Notes: generated from the letters alone by a model not told the origin. A stretch of DNA of 64,000 nucleotides from an uncultured Acetatifactor sp. (GCA_910585015.1 CAJUCT010000009.1:45047-109046); one strand, 5' to 3'; counted from the first letter of the stretch, positions 6,988-17,076 are shown. Numbers and translations: made by a program.

Positions 6988-9288
6988 ATGAGTAGAGGGT
7001 TATTAAGTAAGTACAAGGGAAAGAAAATATTTTTGGATATGTTCAAGGCGGTATTTGTCCTGCCGGTTTTGTGCATAGTCTTGGCATGTATCTGGGGATT
7101 TCTCTGGTTCAGGGCGAGCCGGATTGAGACGGAGAGATTAAATGAGGGGAACACCCTCTACGCCTCATCCCTGATGGTAAACAATTATTTTGATCTGATG
7201 GGAAATACCATGGAAGTGCTCAGGAATGACGCTTATGTAAAAAAGACGCAGGCGAAGTCTGATTTTTACTGGGATGCAGATATGCGCGTGGCAGCCCAGA
7301 AAGTGCTGAACATGGTTATGATTGAGCCCATGTTCCAGTCGGTCTATGTACTTAAGGGCAACGAATACCGGATTAAGTGCAGCAATCCGGCGTATCCCCT
7401 GGACGAGCAGGGGGACAGGATGATGATAGAGACTTTTTATCAGAGCCAGTTCGGCAAGTATGGGGTAAAGTACTATATTGACGTCTATGGAAGCAGCAGG
7501 ACCCTTTTGTATCTGACGGCCGGAGAGCAAAATTCCGCCACGGGAGAAAAGGAGAACGGCATCATCATAGGGCTGGACATAGGGAGAATCATGGAGAACA
7601 TTTTCCGGGAAAACCGGGAAGGAGAGCAGTATCTGCTGGTGGACGCGGCGGGGAACGTGGTTCATGCCTGCGGAGAAGGCTACACAAAGGGAGAGCAGCT
7701 GCAGGAAGAGGCGCTTTTGGGACTTCTGGGAAGCGGTGACGTAAGGCAGTCGGAGGTATCAAAGCTGCAGGAGGGCGTTTTTCTGGTTTCCTGTGTCAAC
7801 ATGGAAAACGGTTTTTATCTGATGCACTTTCTTCCATATAAATATGTGGCGGATTCCATTGTACACATGAGGAATACCTTTATACTGATTGTGCTTTTGC
7901 TGATTCTCCTGGTACTGTTGTTCTCCTTCGGCATGTCCAATTGGGTGTATTCCCCTATTGACGAGGCCATCCAGACAACCAATCCGGGGGATGGCATGGG
8001 GCAGAAGCGGGAGGATATCTCTGAGCGGGTGGGAAAAACAGAACTGGCGGGCATTGTCCAGACTTATCAGACCATGGTGCGGACTATGAACGATCTGAAT
8101 CTCCAGAAGGAACAGGACGAGTTGACACATTACCTGGGAGGCAGATCCTTACAGGGAAAACTGCCCGAATGGGTGGAGGAAACATATGGGAAAGAGGGGA
8201 TACACAGCGCAGTGATCTGTCTGCGCATCAGTGATATGGAGGACCTGCATAAGAATCATACACAGGAGGCCAGGCTGTTTGTACATCACACGATTGTCAA
8301 TGTCACACAGCAGGCGCTGAAGCCTCTGGGGGATATTCTGGTCAATTCCGTGGATGAGGAATATACGGCGGCAATTCTTTTTACGGAACAGGAAGTTTCG
8401 GAGGAGGAACTGATCGGGAAAACCAGGGAGATATTTTCCGTGATCAGAGATTTGGTCCACGTTGGCATGGACGCTGGCATCAGCAACGGCAGGGAAGGCT
8501 TTGGGGAACTGGCGGCCATGTACCAGATGGCCCGGGCGGCCACGGCGTACCGCTTTGTGTATGGCATCGATGCGATTGTCACGGAAGAGCAGATGGCAAA
8601 AAAGGCGCTGGGCGGTAAAAGAAACATTGATACAAAGAACCTGATCCATAGACTGAAGGAGGGGGACAGGGAAAAATTCTCGGAGGAATACTTCCGGATT
8701 ACGGAGGAACTGAAGGGATATTCCATCCAGAATGCCCGGGACGCGCTTCTGGACATGGCTGCGGAGATGGTGAAATATTACAACTCTCTGTGCTTCCACT
8801 TTGAGACATTCTCCAGGAGCGACTATGAAAAGCTGGCGGCGGAACTGGGGAAGTTCGGCTATCTTGACGATGCCTGGGAATGGTTTTCTGAAATGCTGGA
8901 CAAGGTATGCAATATACTGGCCAAAGCCAAGCAGGGAGACAGGGAGGATGTGGTGGAGAGAGCCATAGCGTATCTGCGGGAAAATTACGCGGATCCCAAT
9001 ATCAGCGCCCAGTTTATCGCAGAGATGTATCATATCACCCCATCCTACTTCAGCAGGCTGTTTAACGAGAGAAGCGGATACGCTTTTCCGGACTATCTGG
9101 CCACACTGCGTATCGAGGAGGCGGGAAAGATATTGCTCCGGGAGACCAACAGGAGTATTCAGGAGATCTGTGAGATGGTGGGATATACGAATGCCTCTTA
9201 TTTTACGGCTACATTCAAGAAAAAGTATGGTATCACGCCGGGGCAGTTCCGCAAAAATCACGCAAACAGTGAAGAAAATTTACAGTAG
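6988..9288 (+). CDS. Membrane-bound AraC family regulator with extracellular sensor domain (YesN-like)
   Basis: This 766-residue protein has a first membrane segment near residues 20-45, an extracellular Cache-like sensor to about residue 295, a second membrane segment (IVLLLILLVLLFSFGM), a cytoplasmic middle part and a C-terminal double HTH of the AraC type (last ~100 residues, with PSYFSRLFNERSGYAF and GYTNASYFTATFKKKYGITPGQFR). The ATG at 6988 is preferred over an in-frame codon at 6838 because AGGTGAGG precedes it and the first membrane segment then follows naturally. Such proteins sense a sugar outside and activate the neighbouring importer, here the genes at 9439-13050. The ligand is unknown; the neighbouring pectinesterase makes a pectic oligosaccharide plausible. 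Confidence 0.9.
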   Translation: MSRGLLSKYKGKKIFLDMFKAVFVLPVLCIVLACIWGFLWFRASRIETERLNEGNTLYASSLMVNNYFDLMGNTMEVLRNDAYVKKTQAKSDFYWDADMRVAAQKVLNMVMIEPMFQSVYVLKGNEYRIKCSNPAYPLDEQGDRMMIETFYQSQFGKYGVKYYIDVYGSSRTLLYLTAGEQNSATGEKENGIIIGLDIGRIMENIFRENREGEQYLLVDAAGNVVHACGEGYTKGEQLQEEALLGLLGSGDVRQSEVSKLQEGVFLVSCVNMENGFYLMHFLPYKYVADSIVHMRNTFILIVLLLILLVLLFSFGMSNWVYSPIDEAIQTTNPGDGMGQKREDISERVGKTELAGIVQTYQTMVRTMNDLNLQKEQDELTHYLGGRSLQGKLPEWVEETYGKEGIHSAVICLRISDMEDLHKNHTQEARLFVHHTIVNVTQQALKPLGDILVNSVDEEYTAAILFTEQEVSEEELIGKTREIFSVIRDLVHVGMDAGISNGREGFGELAAMYQMARAATAYRFVYGIDAIVTEEQMAKKALGGKRNIDTKNLIHRLKEGDREKFSEEYFRITEELKGYSIQNARDALLDMAAEMVKYYNSLCFHFETFSRSDYEKLAAELGKFGYLDDAWEWFSEMLDKVCNILAKAKQGDREDVVERAIAYLRENYADPNISAQFIAEMYHITPSYFSRLFNERSGYAFPDYLATLRIEEAGKILLRETNRSIQEICEMVGYTNASYFTATFKKKYGITPGQFRKNHANSEENLQ

Positions 9289-9438
9289 TAAAAATTTTGA
9301 TAGTCCTATTTTGACGAAATTTTATAGATTTACAAATTTTTTGGATTGAGACACAGGCAGAAAAATGATATTCCTATCTTAACACAGCGATGACCACCCC
9401 CAGACGGGAGGTCACACAATGACAGGAGGAATGTTATC

Positions 9439-10404
9439 ATGCTTGTGTCTCGACAGAAACAAGATTCGGGCGGTACTCGCCGCCTCGGGAACCGGCTTGC
9501 CGGTCACTTCAAAAAGTACCATCAGCTTTGGCTTCTGGCCTTACCGGGTATTATATTCACTTTGATGTTCGCGTACATACCCATGAGCGGCCTGGTTATT
9601 ATTTTCAAAAACTACAACTACCAAGACGGAATCTTCGGAAGTCCCTGGGTGGGCCTTAAGAATTTTGAGTTCTTTTTTGCCAACTTTTCCAGGGCCTGGA
9701 GAGCAACCAAGAACACGATCATATTGAATCTCTGTTACACAGTGTTCGGCACAGCCATGGCGGTTATGCTGGCAGTGATGTTTAATGAAGTGCGCCATAA
9801 AAAGTACTTGAAAGCAACCCAGTCCCTGTCCATCATGCCTTACTTCATTTCCTGGGTGGTGGCGGGCGGCATCCTGCGGGCACTGCTGAATTATGATGGG
9901 GGAGCTATCAATAATCTACTGGTTTCCCTGGGGTTTGACAGGGTGGACTTCTATAATGATCCAAAATATTGGCGGATCATCCTGACACTCTGCAATATCT
10001 GGAAGGGGGCCGGGTACAACGGTATCATCTATTTCTCTACCATTGCCGGATTTGACACGTCACTGTACGAGTCTGCGGAGGTGGACGGGGCGAACCTGTG
10101 GCAGAGGATCAGATACATTACGGTTCCCCTGCTCAAGCCCACCATTATCATTATGTTCCTGCTGTCCATCGGCAAGATTATGAGCGGTGATCTGACAATG
10201 ATGATGTCCATCACCAACCTGTCCTCCATGCTGCTGGAAACCACGGATATCATTGATACGTATGTGTACCGCTCGGTCATCGGTATGGGAGATTTTGTCA
10301 TGGGCTCGGCGGTGGGACTCTACCAGTCTATTTTCGGTTTTGCCCTGGTGTTGTTCTCCAACTGGCTGGTGGGGAAATTTGATAAAGAATATCGGCTGTT
10401 TTAA
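9439..10404 (+). CDS. Carbohydrate ABC transporter permease, LplB-like
   Basis: This 321-residue protein has six predicted membrane helices and the inner-membrane EAA loop (ESAEVDGANLWQRIRYITVPLL) that docks the ATPase. Its N-terminus (HQLWLLALPGIIFTLMFAYIPM) is typical of the LplB/YtcP branch of CUT1 permeases. AGGAGG stands 8-13 bases before the start. It is the first gene of an importer operon with a second permease (11 bases downstream) and a binding lipoprotein. No ATPase gene is nearby, so it probably uses a shared MsmX-type ATPase. Confidence 0.94.
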   Translation: MLVSRQKQDSGGTRRLGNRLAGHFKKYHQLWLLALPGIIFTLMFAYIPMSGLVIIFKNYNYQDGIFGSPWVGLKNFEFFFANFSRAWRATKNTIILNLCYTVFGTAMAVMLAVMFNEVRHKKYLKATQSLSIMPYFISWVVAGGILRALLNYDGGAINNLLVSLGFDRVDFYNDPKYWRIILTLCNIWKGAGYNGIIYFSTIAGFDTSLYESAEVDGANLWQRIRYITVPLLKPTIIIMFLLSIGKIMSGDLTMMMSITNLSSMLLETTDIIDTYVYRSVIGMGDFVMGSAVGLYQSIFGFALVLFSNWLVGKFDKEYRLF

Positions 10405-10415
10405 GGAGGTGCGGG

Positions 10416-11321
10416 ATGTCTGAAAAAAATACAAAAATAAAGCAATCTACATCGGACAAGGCTCTGCGGATTTTCTTCTACATTTTTATCGGGTTCTTTG
10501 CGGTCATATGTCTGTATCCGCTTTTGCTGGCGGTGGGCACGTCCTTCTCGGATGAGGTGTCCGTCACGGTAAACGGTTACAGTGTGATACCAAAAAAATT
10601 CAGTCTGGAAGCCTACAAAATGATATTGGGGTCTCTGGGGAAGAATATTATGAACGCCTATTGTGTCACCATTGCGGTCACCGTCATAGGTACACTGTTC
10701 TCGGTGCTGGTGTCCTCGGCTTTCGCCTATGTGCTTACTGTGCGTGAATTTAAACCGAAGGGCGCGCTGAACATGTTTCTCTATATTCCGATGATTTTTT
10801 CGGCGGGCCTGCTGCCTTGGTACATTATGTGCACTAAATACTATCATCTTACCGACAAATTTTGGGCACTGATTCTGCCCTGTTGTATAAATGCTTTCAA
10901 CGTGTTTCTGCTTCGGAACTTTTTCAAGTCCATTCCGGAGGAGTTGGCGGAGGCGGCAAAGATTGACGGGGCAAGCTACCTGCGGATTTTCAGTGTGATC
11001 TATTTCCCCCTGGCAAAGGTGGGGCTGGTGACGGTGGGGTTGTTCTACGCGCTGAGTTACTGGAACGACTATTACCTGGTGCTGATGTTCATCAACAAAC
11101 AGAAGCTCTATCCGTTGCAGTATTACCTGTACAATATGCTCGCCAATGTGCAGTTTATCGCCAACCAGGCCAATGCCTCGCTGGGGTATAACATCAATAT
11201 TCCCCTGGAGACCACCAAGATGGCGACGATCTGCGTCACCATAGGCCCCATTATCCTGTTGTATCCATTCGCCCAGAAGTACATCACCAAGGGCGTGATC
11301 GTGGGGGCGGTCAAAGGTTGA
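10416..11321 (+). CDS. Carbohydrate ABC transporter permease, LplC-like
   Basis: This 301-residue partner permease has six membrane helices and an EAA loop (EELAEAAKIDGASYLRIFSVIYFPLAK, in two parts around residues 170-195). It ends in the typical YITKGVIVGAVKG tail of LplC/YtcP proteins. It starts 11 bases after the first permease with GGAGG as ribosome site, so the two are co-translated. It forms the heterodimeric membrane channel of the importer. Confidence 0.94.
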   Translation: MSEKNTKIKQSTSDKALRIFFYIFIGFFAVICLYPLLLAVGTSFSDEVSVTVNGYSVIPKKFSLEAYKMILGSLGKNIMNAYCVTIAVTVIGTLFSVLVSSAFAYVLTVREFKPKGALNMFLYIPMIFSAGLLPWYIMCTKYYHLTDKFWALILPCCINAFNVFLLRNFFKSIPEELAEAAKIDGASYLRIFSVIYFPLAKVGLVTVGLFYALSYWNDYYLVLMFINKQKLYPLQYYLYNMLANVQFIANQANASLGYNINIPLETTKMATICVTIGPIILLYPFAQKYITKGVIVGAVKG

Positions 11322-11493
11322 TCAGAGATAAAACAAAATGATAAACAACTCCTTCGGGGGTTATTTATAAACTGTCAACAGCGTATTTTTAGGACTACAT
11401 GCCGGTCGGGAGATGGTGCAGAGCCGCCGGTTCCTGAACACGGGAATGTGTGGACAGAGAAATACGCGGAACAAACAAGAATGGAGGAAGAAA

Positions 11494-13050
11494 ATGAAAA
11501 AGAGAATTTTATCAACAATCCTTACAGGCGCCATGCTGCTGTCTGCATTGACAGGCTGCGGATCTGGCGGAGAGCAGGGTACGGAGCAGAGCACGGAGCA
11601 AAGCACGGAGCAGAGTTCTCAGCAAGGGTCTCAGCAGGAGGCATCGTCCACTGGCGCATCTGCAGACGGGTCATCCTTAAGACCCGAGACACTGGATAAG
11701 ATCACGGTGGTTCTGTTCGGTGAGGAATCCCCGAGAATGCAGGAACTGATGGAGAACGAGTTCCAGCAGATGTTTATTGACGAGATCAACACAGAAGTGG
11801 AACTGATGTATCTGCCCTGGACGGAGAACGGAGCGGGCGGTAAGGTGGATCTGATGATTGCTTCCGGTCAGGAATTTGACGCCTGCATCGTGGACCCCAG
11901 ATGGGCCGCAAGCAGTTACAGTAAGGGCTATCTGCAGGATTTATCGGATGTGATCGATACTTATCTGCCCGACTGGCATGAAAACGTGGATCCCACCGCG
12001 TTTGACGCATATCGCTATGACGGCGGCGTTTACGCCATTCCCATCGGCAACAAGCCTACCGGTGGTGTGTACAGTACAGTCTGTGTGCGCCAGGATATCA
12101 TGGACGCCATCGGCATGGAGAATATCAGTACGCTGGATGACCTGACGGAATATGCCCAGAAGGCTAAGGAACAGTATGGGCTGTATGCTACTTATGAACT
12201 GGCCAACGCCGAGTACATCATCCGCGGAACCAGCGACCGAAACCTGATTCCCCTGTGTACCGGTATTCTGATTGATCAGGATACGAAAGAACTGGTAAAC
12301 TTTGTGGAAAGCCCGGAGTTCGAGGCGGCCGTGAGGCTCTACAATGACTGGTATGCGCAGGGCCTGATCCCGAAGGATATCCTGACCAACACCGTTACCC
12401 TGCCTTTCCAGGCCAATATGACTTCCTTCATGAGAGGAACCTGCGGCACCACTTTGATAGAGAATGAGCCCGGGCTGCAGAGCGTGGTTCCCGAGGCGAA
12501 GACCGCCGAGTATTATATTGCGCCGGAGAAGCCGATCTATAAAAAGAGTTATGAAAACACAGCGTTCCAGGTGCCTGTAACCTCCACCAAAGCTGACCGT
12601 GTGGCTCTGTTTGTAAATCTGCTCCAGAAGAATACCGAGATGGCAAATCTGTTCGCCTACGGTGTGGAGGGGACGGACTACGAACTGATAGACGGCAAAG
12701 TGTCCAAGATTAATACGGAAGAGCTGTTCTATGAGTGGATGATTTACAATGTAAAGATTTCCAGTCCGACCACGGCCTATACCGATGAGTTTATGGAGGT
12801 TTATAAGAACTGGGATGACAATGCGCTTCCTGCGCTGAGCTTTGGATTCAACATTGATTATTCCAATGTCCAGACCCAAAAGGCTCAGATTGACAGCGTG
12901 TGGGAAGAATTTGCCTCTCCCATGCTGGCGGGCCTGAAGGACTATGACTCCAGTATTGAGGAACTGAAGGCCGAACTGAAGAATGCGGGATGGGATGCTT
13001 ACATGGAGGAAATCCAGAGACAGTTTGACGCGCATCTGGCAAATAAGTAA
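11494..13050 (+). CDS. Extracellular solute-binding lipoprotein of the LplA type
   Basis: This 518-residue lipoprotein has a signal peptide ending in the lipobox LTGC, then a low-complexity Glu/Gln/Ser/Thr linker (repeated TEQS units), then a periplasmic-binding fold. The C-terminal part (LSFGFNIDYSNV, then AGLKDYDSSIEELKAEL) matches the DUF3502 end of LplA-type proteins. The ATG at 11494 is chosen because GGAGGAAG lies just before it and it gives a correct signal peptide; the longer frame from 11413 does not. It delivers the sugar ligand to the two permeases encoded upstream. Confidence 0.92.
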   Translation: MKKRILSTILTGAMLLSALTGCGSGGEQGTEQSTEQSTEQSSQQGSQQEASSTGASADGSSLRPETLDKITVVLFGEESPRMQELMENEFQQMFIDEINTEVELMYLPWTENGAGGKVDLMIASGQEFDACIVDPRWAASSYSKGYLQDLSDVIDTYLPDWHENVDPTAFDAYRYDGGVYAIPIGNKPTGGVYSTVCVRQDIMDAIGMENISTLDDLTEYAQKAKEQYGLYATYELANAEYIIRGTSDRNLIPLCTGILIDQDTKELVNFVESPEFEAAVRLYNDWYAQGLIPKDILTNTVTLPFQANMTSFMRGTCGTTLIENEPGLQSVVPEAKTAEYYIAPEKPIYKKSYENTAFQVPVTSTKADRVALFVNLLQKNTEMANLFAYGVEGTDYELIDGKVSKINTEELFYEWMIYNVKISSPTTAYTDEFMEVYKNWDDNALPALSFGFNIDYSNVQTQKAQIDSVWEEFASPMLAGLKDYDSSIEELKAELKNAGWDAYMEEIQRQFDAHLANK

Positions 13051-13072
13051 AATGAGAATATAGGAAAATTAT

Positions 13073-13112
13073 GACGCCGCAGGGGCTGCAACGCAGACTC
13101 TGCGGCGTTTTT
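13073..13112 (+). terminator. Intrinsic terminator of the importer operon
   Basis: GACGCCGCAG and CTCTGCGGCGT form a strong GC-rich stem followed by TTTTT, 22 bases after the stop of the binding-protein gene. Confidence 0.88.
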
Positions 13113-13228
13113 AATGAGTGGACGGATATTATTCTTGACGTGTCACCCTCTATATGCTATTCTTATGTCAAAGCAAAAGATTTCCGGGGAGTGAGCCCGT
13201 AAAGCGGTTTTCCGCGTCTGATGAACAT

Positions 13229-13932
13229 CTAGTTCTCTTTAATCAGAAATCCTGCTTTTATTTCCCAAGAAACAATTATCAATACGGCAGGAGAAGAGAA
13301 GCCGGTACTATCAGGCACAGCTGGATGTGTCACTGCTGGAGCCGGGATGTGGCGACTTCAATGAGTTGAATGACAGTTGTATGATTTTAGTGGCGCCCTT
13401 TGATTTATTCGGCTATGGATTGTACCGATACACCTTTGAGGGACAGTGCAGGGAGGTGCCTGGACTTGCGTTGCAGGACGGGGCCGCCAGAATATTTATC
13501 AATACTTTCGGAACCAACAGACAGGATTTTCCGCAGGAGTTTCTGGACTTTATGGAGTATATTAACGATACCAGGGATGTGGTGGCCGCCCGGAGCAAGA
13601 GCGCCCGGGTGCAGTTGATTCACAGTAAGGTGGAGAGAATCCGCCTCTCTGAGAAATGTGGGGTGAAATATATGCAGAGATGGGAAGAAATGGTGTATGC
13701 AAGGCAGGATGGATATGAGGAAGGGCGCAGTGAAGGGCGTAGTGAAGGAGCGCTGAAGGAGGTCATTGCCGCTGTCTGCAAGAAACTGGTAAAGGGAAAA
13801 AGCGCAGGACAGATTGCGGATGAGTTGGAGCAGGAACCCCACCGCATTTCTCTTATTTGCGGTATTGCGGAAAAATACGCGCCGGTTTATAATCAGGATG
13901 CAATCTACCAGGAATTAAATGAAGCAATTTAA
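13229..13932 (+). pseudogene. Truncated Rpn-family (PD-(D/E)XK) recombination-promoting nuclease/transposase
   Basis: The readable frame gives the middle and C-terminal part of an Rpn/YhgA-like protein: KRSRYYQAQLDVSLLEPG, then NELNDSCMILV, FINTFGTN and a Glu/Gly/Ser-rich tail with the repeat GRSEGRSEG followed by a small helical domain. Family members are about 290-320 residues and carry the nuclease core in the N-terminal 100 residues. Here that part is missing and an in-frame TAA stands near 13229. A start at 13327 would give a 201-residue protein but cuts the conserved RYYQ segment. Probably dead as a nuclease. Confidence 0.7.
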
Positions 13933-14030
13933 TTTTCATTACCAGACGATCAGGTGAAAAGACTTTAATGCCCCTTGATATCCTGCGTATTCTGTTGGTG
14001 TAAGGGGAGATAGGGGGGAAAGAGGAAGAC

Positions 14031-15839
14031 ATGAAAGAGATGAACGAGCAAAAGTATTCCCGGAACATGGCGTTGAGCCTGCTGGCTGGCATTGTGCTGG
14101 GGGCGGCCATCATGTGGGCGCTGCTATGGGCCTTGGGATATATACCAAACAAAGGACAGGGCGGAGCGGTGGAGGCTGATTCAGATTCCAATGCTTCTGT
14201 GGAAATGGTATTGGAAAACGGAGAGGAGCCGCCGTCGGAGAGCCGGGAGAATGTGCCGGAGCCCACACCCACGGCGAAGCCTGTCGTTGAGACAGCGCGG
14301 CAGCCTGTGAGCAGCGAGGAGTCCAGTCTGCCCGGGACTAGGGAGCCGGCGAGGGTGCCGGAACAGGAAAAGGATGGCACTGAGCCGCATACAGAGTCTG
14401 ATCAGGGAAACAATTCTTCCGAGTCGGCCTCTTCGGCGGCAGTCAGCGGGGGCTTTCAGTTAAACGGCAGCTGGGGCGGTGAGGGCGGCTATTACTACCA
14501 ATATGTGGCTGCAATAGAGAACGCATCAGGCCAGAAGATCACGGACTGGAAGATTACGGTATCTGATTTTGACGGCTGCAAGGTGGATTCCTTCTGGTGC
14601 TGCGAAGTGGAGGAGGATGATGGCTGCCTTGAGATCACGCCGGCGGATTTCAATGAGGAGATCTGGGAGAACAGCAGAGCGGAAGGCATCGGTATCATTA
14701 TTCTGACGCCGGAAGAATGGGAACTGAAAGAGGCGTTTCTGGAAGCGGAGACGGAGGGCGGCAGGCTCACAGCGTTTTTGGGGGATTCACTTACCGCACA
14801 GGGCCAGGAGGCGCAAAGCCCGGATACACTTAGCCAGGAGACGCAAAGCCCGGATACACTTAGTCAGGGAACCAAGGGCCCGGATATCCAGGCAGGCGGC
14901 AGTCTGGGCGGCTATGCCTTGACGGAGGATACGCCGGTGGGTGACCACGGCAGACTGCGGGTGGAGAATGGCAGTCTGGTGGATCAGGAAGGGGAACCTT
15001 ATCAGATGCATGGTGTCAGCACCCATGGCCTGGCCTGGTTCCCGGAATATGTTTCTGAGGAGTCTTTCCGCACTTTCCGGAACGAATGGGATGCGGATGT
15101 GATACGCCTGGCAATGTATAGTGATGAATATGGTGGATATAGTAATGGAGGAGATCAGGAAAAGCTGAAGGAGTTGATCGACAAGGGAGTGGAATACGCC
15201 TCCAAGCTGGGTATGTACGTGATTATCGACTGGCATGTGCTGGGAGAGGGAGATCCCAATATCCACAAGGAGGACGCCATTGCTTTTTTCAGTGAGATGT
15301 CCGAAAAATATGCGGATTACGGCAATGTGATCTATGAGATCTGTAATGAGCCCAACGGCGGTGTGTCCTGGAAGGACGTGAAGAAGTATGCGGAGGAAGT
15401 GATTCCGGTGATCCGGGACAATGATCCCTATGGCCTCATTCTGGTAGGGACGCCCCAGTGGAGCCAGTTGATCGGGGATGCCGCCGCCGATCCGATCCAG
15501 GGCTATGACAATATTATGTACACCCTGCATTTCTATGCGGCCACCCACAAGGAAGATCTTCGGGGGAATCTGGAAAAAGCGCTGAAGGACGGTGTACCGG
15601 TGTTTGTCAGCGAGTGCAGCATCTGTGACGCCTCCGGCAACGGCGGGATTGATGATAAATCCGCCCGGGCGTGGGTGGAACTGATGGACCGGTATGATGT
15701 GAGCTATGTGGCCTGGGCCGTCAGCAACAAAAATGAGACGGCGGCGCTGATAAGCAGTAACTGCAGCAAGATCAGCGATTGGAGTGACAGGGAACTGTCC
15801 GATACAGGCCGATGGTTTAAAGAACAATTCACAAAATAG
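14031..15839 (+). CDS. Membrane-anchored GH5 endoglucanase with N-terminal carbohydrate-binding-like domain
   Basis: This 602-residue protein has an N-terminal membrane anchor (residues 12-36), a Pro/Glu/Thr-rich stalk, a CBM2-like beta domain at about 142-250 (YYYQYVAAIENASGQKITDW), a linker with 10-residue tandem repeats and a C-terminal GH5 barrel (about 305-600). Catalytic Glu residues are seen in CNEPNGG (about 440, acid/base) and FVSECS (about 527, nucleophile). HGVSTHGLAWFPEY and DWHVL are typical of GH5 subfamily 2, endo-beta-1,4-glucanases. AGAGGAAG precedes the start. It would degrade beta-glucan at the cell surface. Confidence 0.92.
   Translation: MKEMNEQKYSRNMALSLLAGIVLGAAIMWALLWALGYIPNKGQGGAVEADSDSNASVEMVLENGEEPPSESRENVPEPTPTAKPVVETARQPVSSEESSLPGTREPARVPEQEKDGTEPHTESDQGNNSSESASSAAVSGGFQLNGSWGGEGGYYYQYVAAIENASGQKITDWKITVSDFDGCKVDSFWCCEVEEDDGCLEITPADFNEEIWENSRAEGIGIIILTPEEWELKEAFLEAETEGGRLTAFLGDSLTAQGQEAQSPDTLSQETQSPDTLSQGTKGPDIQAGGSLGGYALTEDTPVGDHGRLRVENGSLVDQEGEPYQMHGVSTHGLAWFPEYVSEESFRTFRNEWDADVIRLAMYSDEYGGYSNGGDQEKLKELIDKGVEYASKLGMYVIIDWHVLGEGDPNIHKEDAIAFFSEMSEKYADYGNVIYEICNEPNGGVSWKDVKKYAEEVIPVIRDNDPYGLILVGTPQWSQLIGDAAADPIQGYDNIMYTLHFYAATHKEDLRGNLEKALKDGVPVFVSECSICDASGNGGIDDKSARAWVELMDRYDVSYVAWAVSNKNETAALISSNCSKISDWSDRELSDTGRWFKEQFTK
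14804..14890 (+). repeat. In-frame tandem repeat in the GH5 linker
   Basis: A 30-base unit (14804-14833 and 14834-14863, two differing bases) plus a diverged third copy (14864-14890) encodes Gln/Ser/Pro/Asp/Thr/Leu-rich decapeptides between the binding domain and the catalytic domain. Copy number can change by slippage without breaking the frame. Confidence 0.85.
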
Positions 15840-15890
15840 TTTTAAAAACTACATGAAAAAATATTGACACCACAAAATGTTACATACCTA

Positions 15891-15919
15891 TTGCAAAAAA
15901 TAAGTATTCATGTTAGACT
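15891..15919 (+). promoter_or_regulatory. Candidate promoter of the degV gene
   Basis: TTGCAA (15891-15896) and TAGACT (15914-15919) are spaced by 17 bases. An alternative -35 with perfect TTGACA lies at 15864-15869, but its -10 at 17 bases (CCTATT) is poor. The 180-base gap after the GH5 gene supports an independent promoter here. Confidence 0.4.
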
Positions 15920-16022
15920 ACTTATGAACAATGGCTATATGGCAAAAAATGGGCATGGTTTTGGCCTGTGTTATGCATGGGCAAGGTAAGTTTGTAGAGT
16001 TTTGAGGAAGGATATTTTTTCT

Positions 16023-16919
16023 ATGAGCAAATTATTTCATATTATAACAGACGGTTCCTGCGATTTACCCCCGGAGTGGGCGGAGCAGAAAGGATATTCG
16101 GTGGTGCCGTTTTATGTATCCTTTGACGATACTCATTATTTCAAGGAGATTGAGGAGATGGGTATCCGGGATTTCTATCAGCAGATGGTAGACCGCAAGG
16201 GGGTATACCCCAAGTCCTCTATGCCCTCCACTCAGGATTATGTGGATGCGTTTATGCCCTGGGTAGAACAGAATATTCCGGTAATTTGTATCTGCATCAC
16301 CACCAAGTTCAGCGGTTCCATGCAGTCGGCCATAAATGCCATGCAGATGATACGGGAGGAAAGGCCGGACGCAAAGATAGAGGTCATTGACTCTACTGTG
16401 GACACGGTGCTGCAGGGGATTTTGGTGCTGGAGGTAGTGAAGTGCCAGGAAAGCGGCATGACCTACGAAGAAACTATCCGGAAGATCGAGGAGATCAAGG
16501 GTACGGGCAGGATCTTTTTCACCGTAGGAGATATGGAGTATCTGGCGCACGGTGGGCGTATCGGCAAGGTGAGCAGCGTGGCAGGGAGTCTTTTGGGCAT
16601 CAAGCCGGTGATCACCCTGAAGCAGGGGGAGATTTTCCCCAGCGGCATCGGGCGCAGCAGGCGTAAGAACCTGGATAAGACCATTTCCCTGCTGCTGGAG
16701 TATCTGAAAGAGTCAGGCGGAGATGTGAGCCGTTATAGCATAGCGGTGGGGTATGGCTATGACTATGAGGAGGCGGTGGAGTACCGCCGCCAGGTGGCAG
16801 AAGCCCTGGAGGGCAGGCTGAAGGAGGAAGACATTCTGATTTTGCAGATCGGAGCCACCATATCGGTGCATACAGGTCCTTATCCTTTAGGGCTTGGCAT
16901 AATCCGCAAAGCGTTGTAA
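16023..16919 (+). CDS. DegV family protein (fatty-acid-binding, FakB-like)
   Basis: This 298-residue protein has the DegV signatures ITDGSCDLP at the N-terminus, the TTKFSGSMQSA segment whose Ser binds a fatty-acid carboxylate in FakB structures, and a C-terminal domain ending HTGPYPLGLGI with the conserved His-Thr-Gly-Pro. The family presents fatty acids to the FakA kinase for phospholipid synthesis. The ATG at 16023 with AGGAAGG upstream is preferred over an in-frame TTG at 16002. It appears monocistronic, between its own promoter and a terminator. Confidence 0.92.
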   Translation: MSKLFHIITDGSCDLPPEWAEQKGYSVVPFYVSFDDTHYFKEIEEMGIRDFYQQMVDRKGVYPKSSMPSTQDYVDAFMPWVEQNIPVICICITTKFSGSMQSAINAMQMIREERPDAKIEVIDSTVDTVLQGILVLEVVKCQESGMTYEETIRKIEEIKGTGRIFFTVGDMEYLAHGGRIGKVSSVAGSLLGIKPVITLKQGEIFPSGIGRSRRKNLDKTISLLLEYLKESGGDVSRYSIAVGYGYDYEEAVEYRRQVAEALEGRLKEEDILILQIGATISVHTGPYPLGLGIIRKAL

Positions 16920-16936
16920 AATAAATAAGAGACATG

Positions 16937-16972
16937 ACGACCTGACCGGCACATTGCCTGTCAGGTCGTTTT
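16937..16972 (+). terminator. Intrinsic terminator after degV
   Basis: ACGACCTGAC and GTCAGGTCGT form a perfect 10-base stem with a 13-base loop, followed by TTTT. Confidence 0.85.
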
Positions 16973-17026
16973 AGGCTGACTGGACGCCGGGGCGGTCAGA
17001 TGTTGATCACCCTGGTGGTGTGTTTG

Positions 17027-17068
17027 TAGGGAACATGCGGAATATGCGGAACTCTAATATAGAAGGGA
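17027..17068 (+). repeat. TGCGGAACT leader element, copy a
   Basis: The sequence before the MATE gene has two overlapping copies of the AAYATGCGGAA motif followed by CTAATATAGAAGGG, which supplies the ribosome site. Related elements lie at 31856, 36232 and 48043. Confidence 0.55.
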
Positions 17069-17076
17069 ACAGACAG

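Noticed and set aside
13327..13932. Intact 201-residue gene starting at ATG 13327
   Set aside because: The conserved RYYQ segment of the Rpn family is encoded just upstream in the same frame, and a stop blocks further extension. A truncated pseudogene is the better reading.
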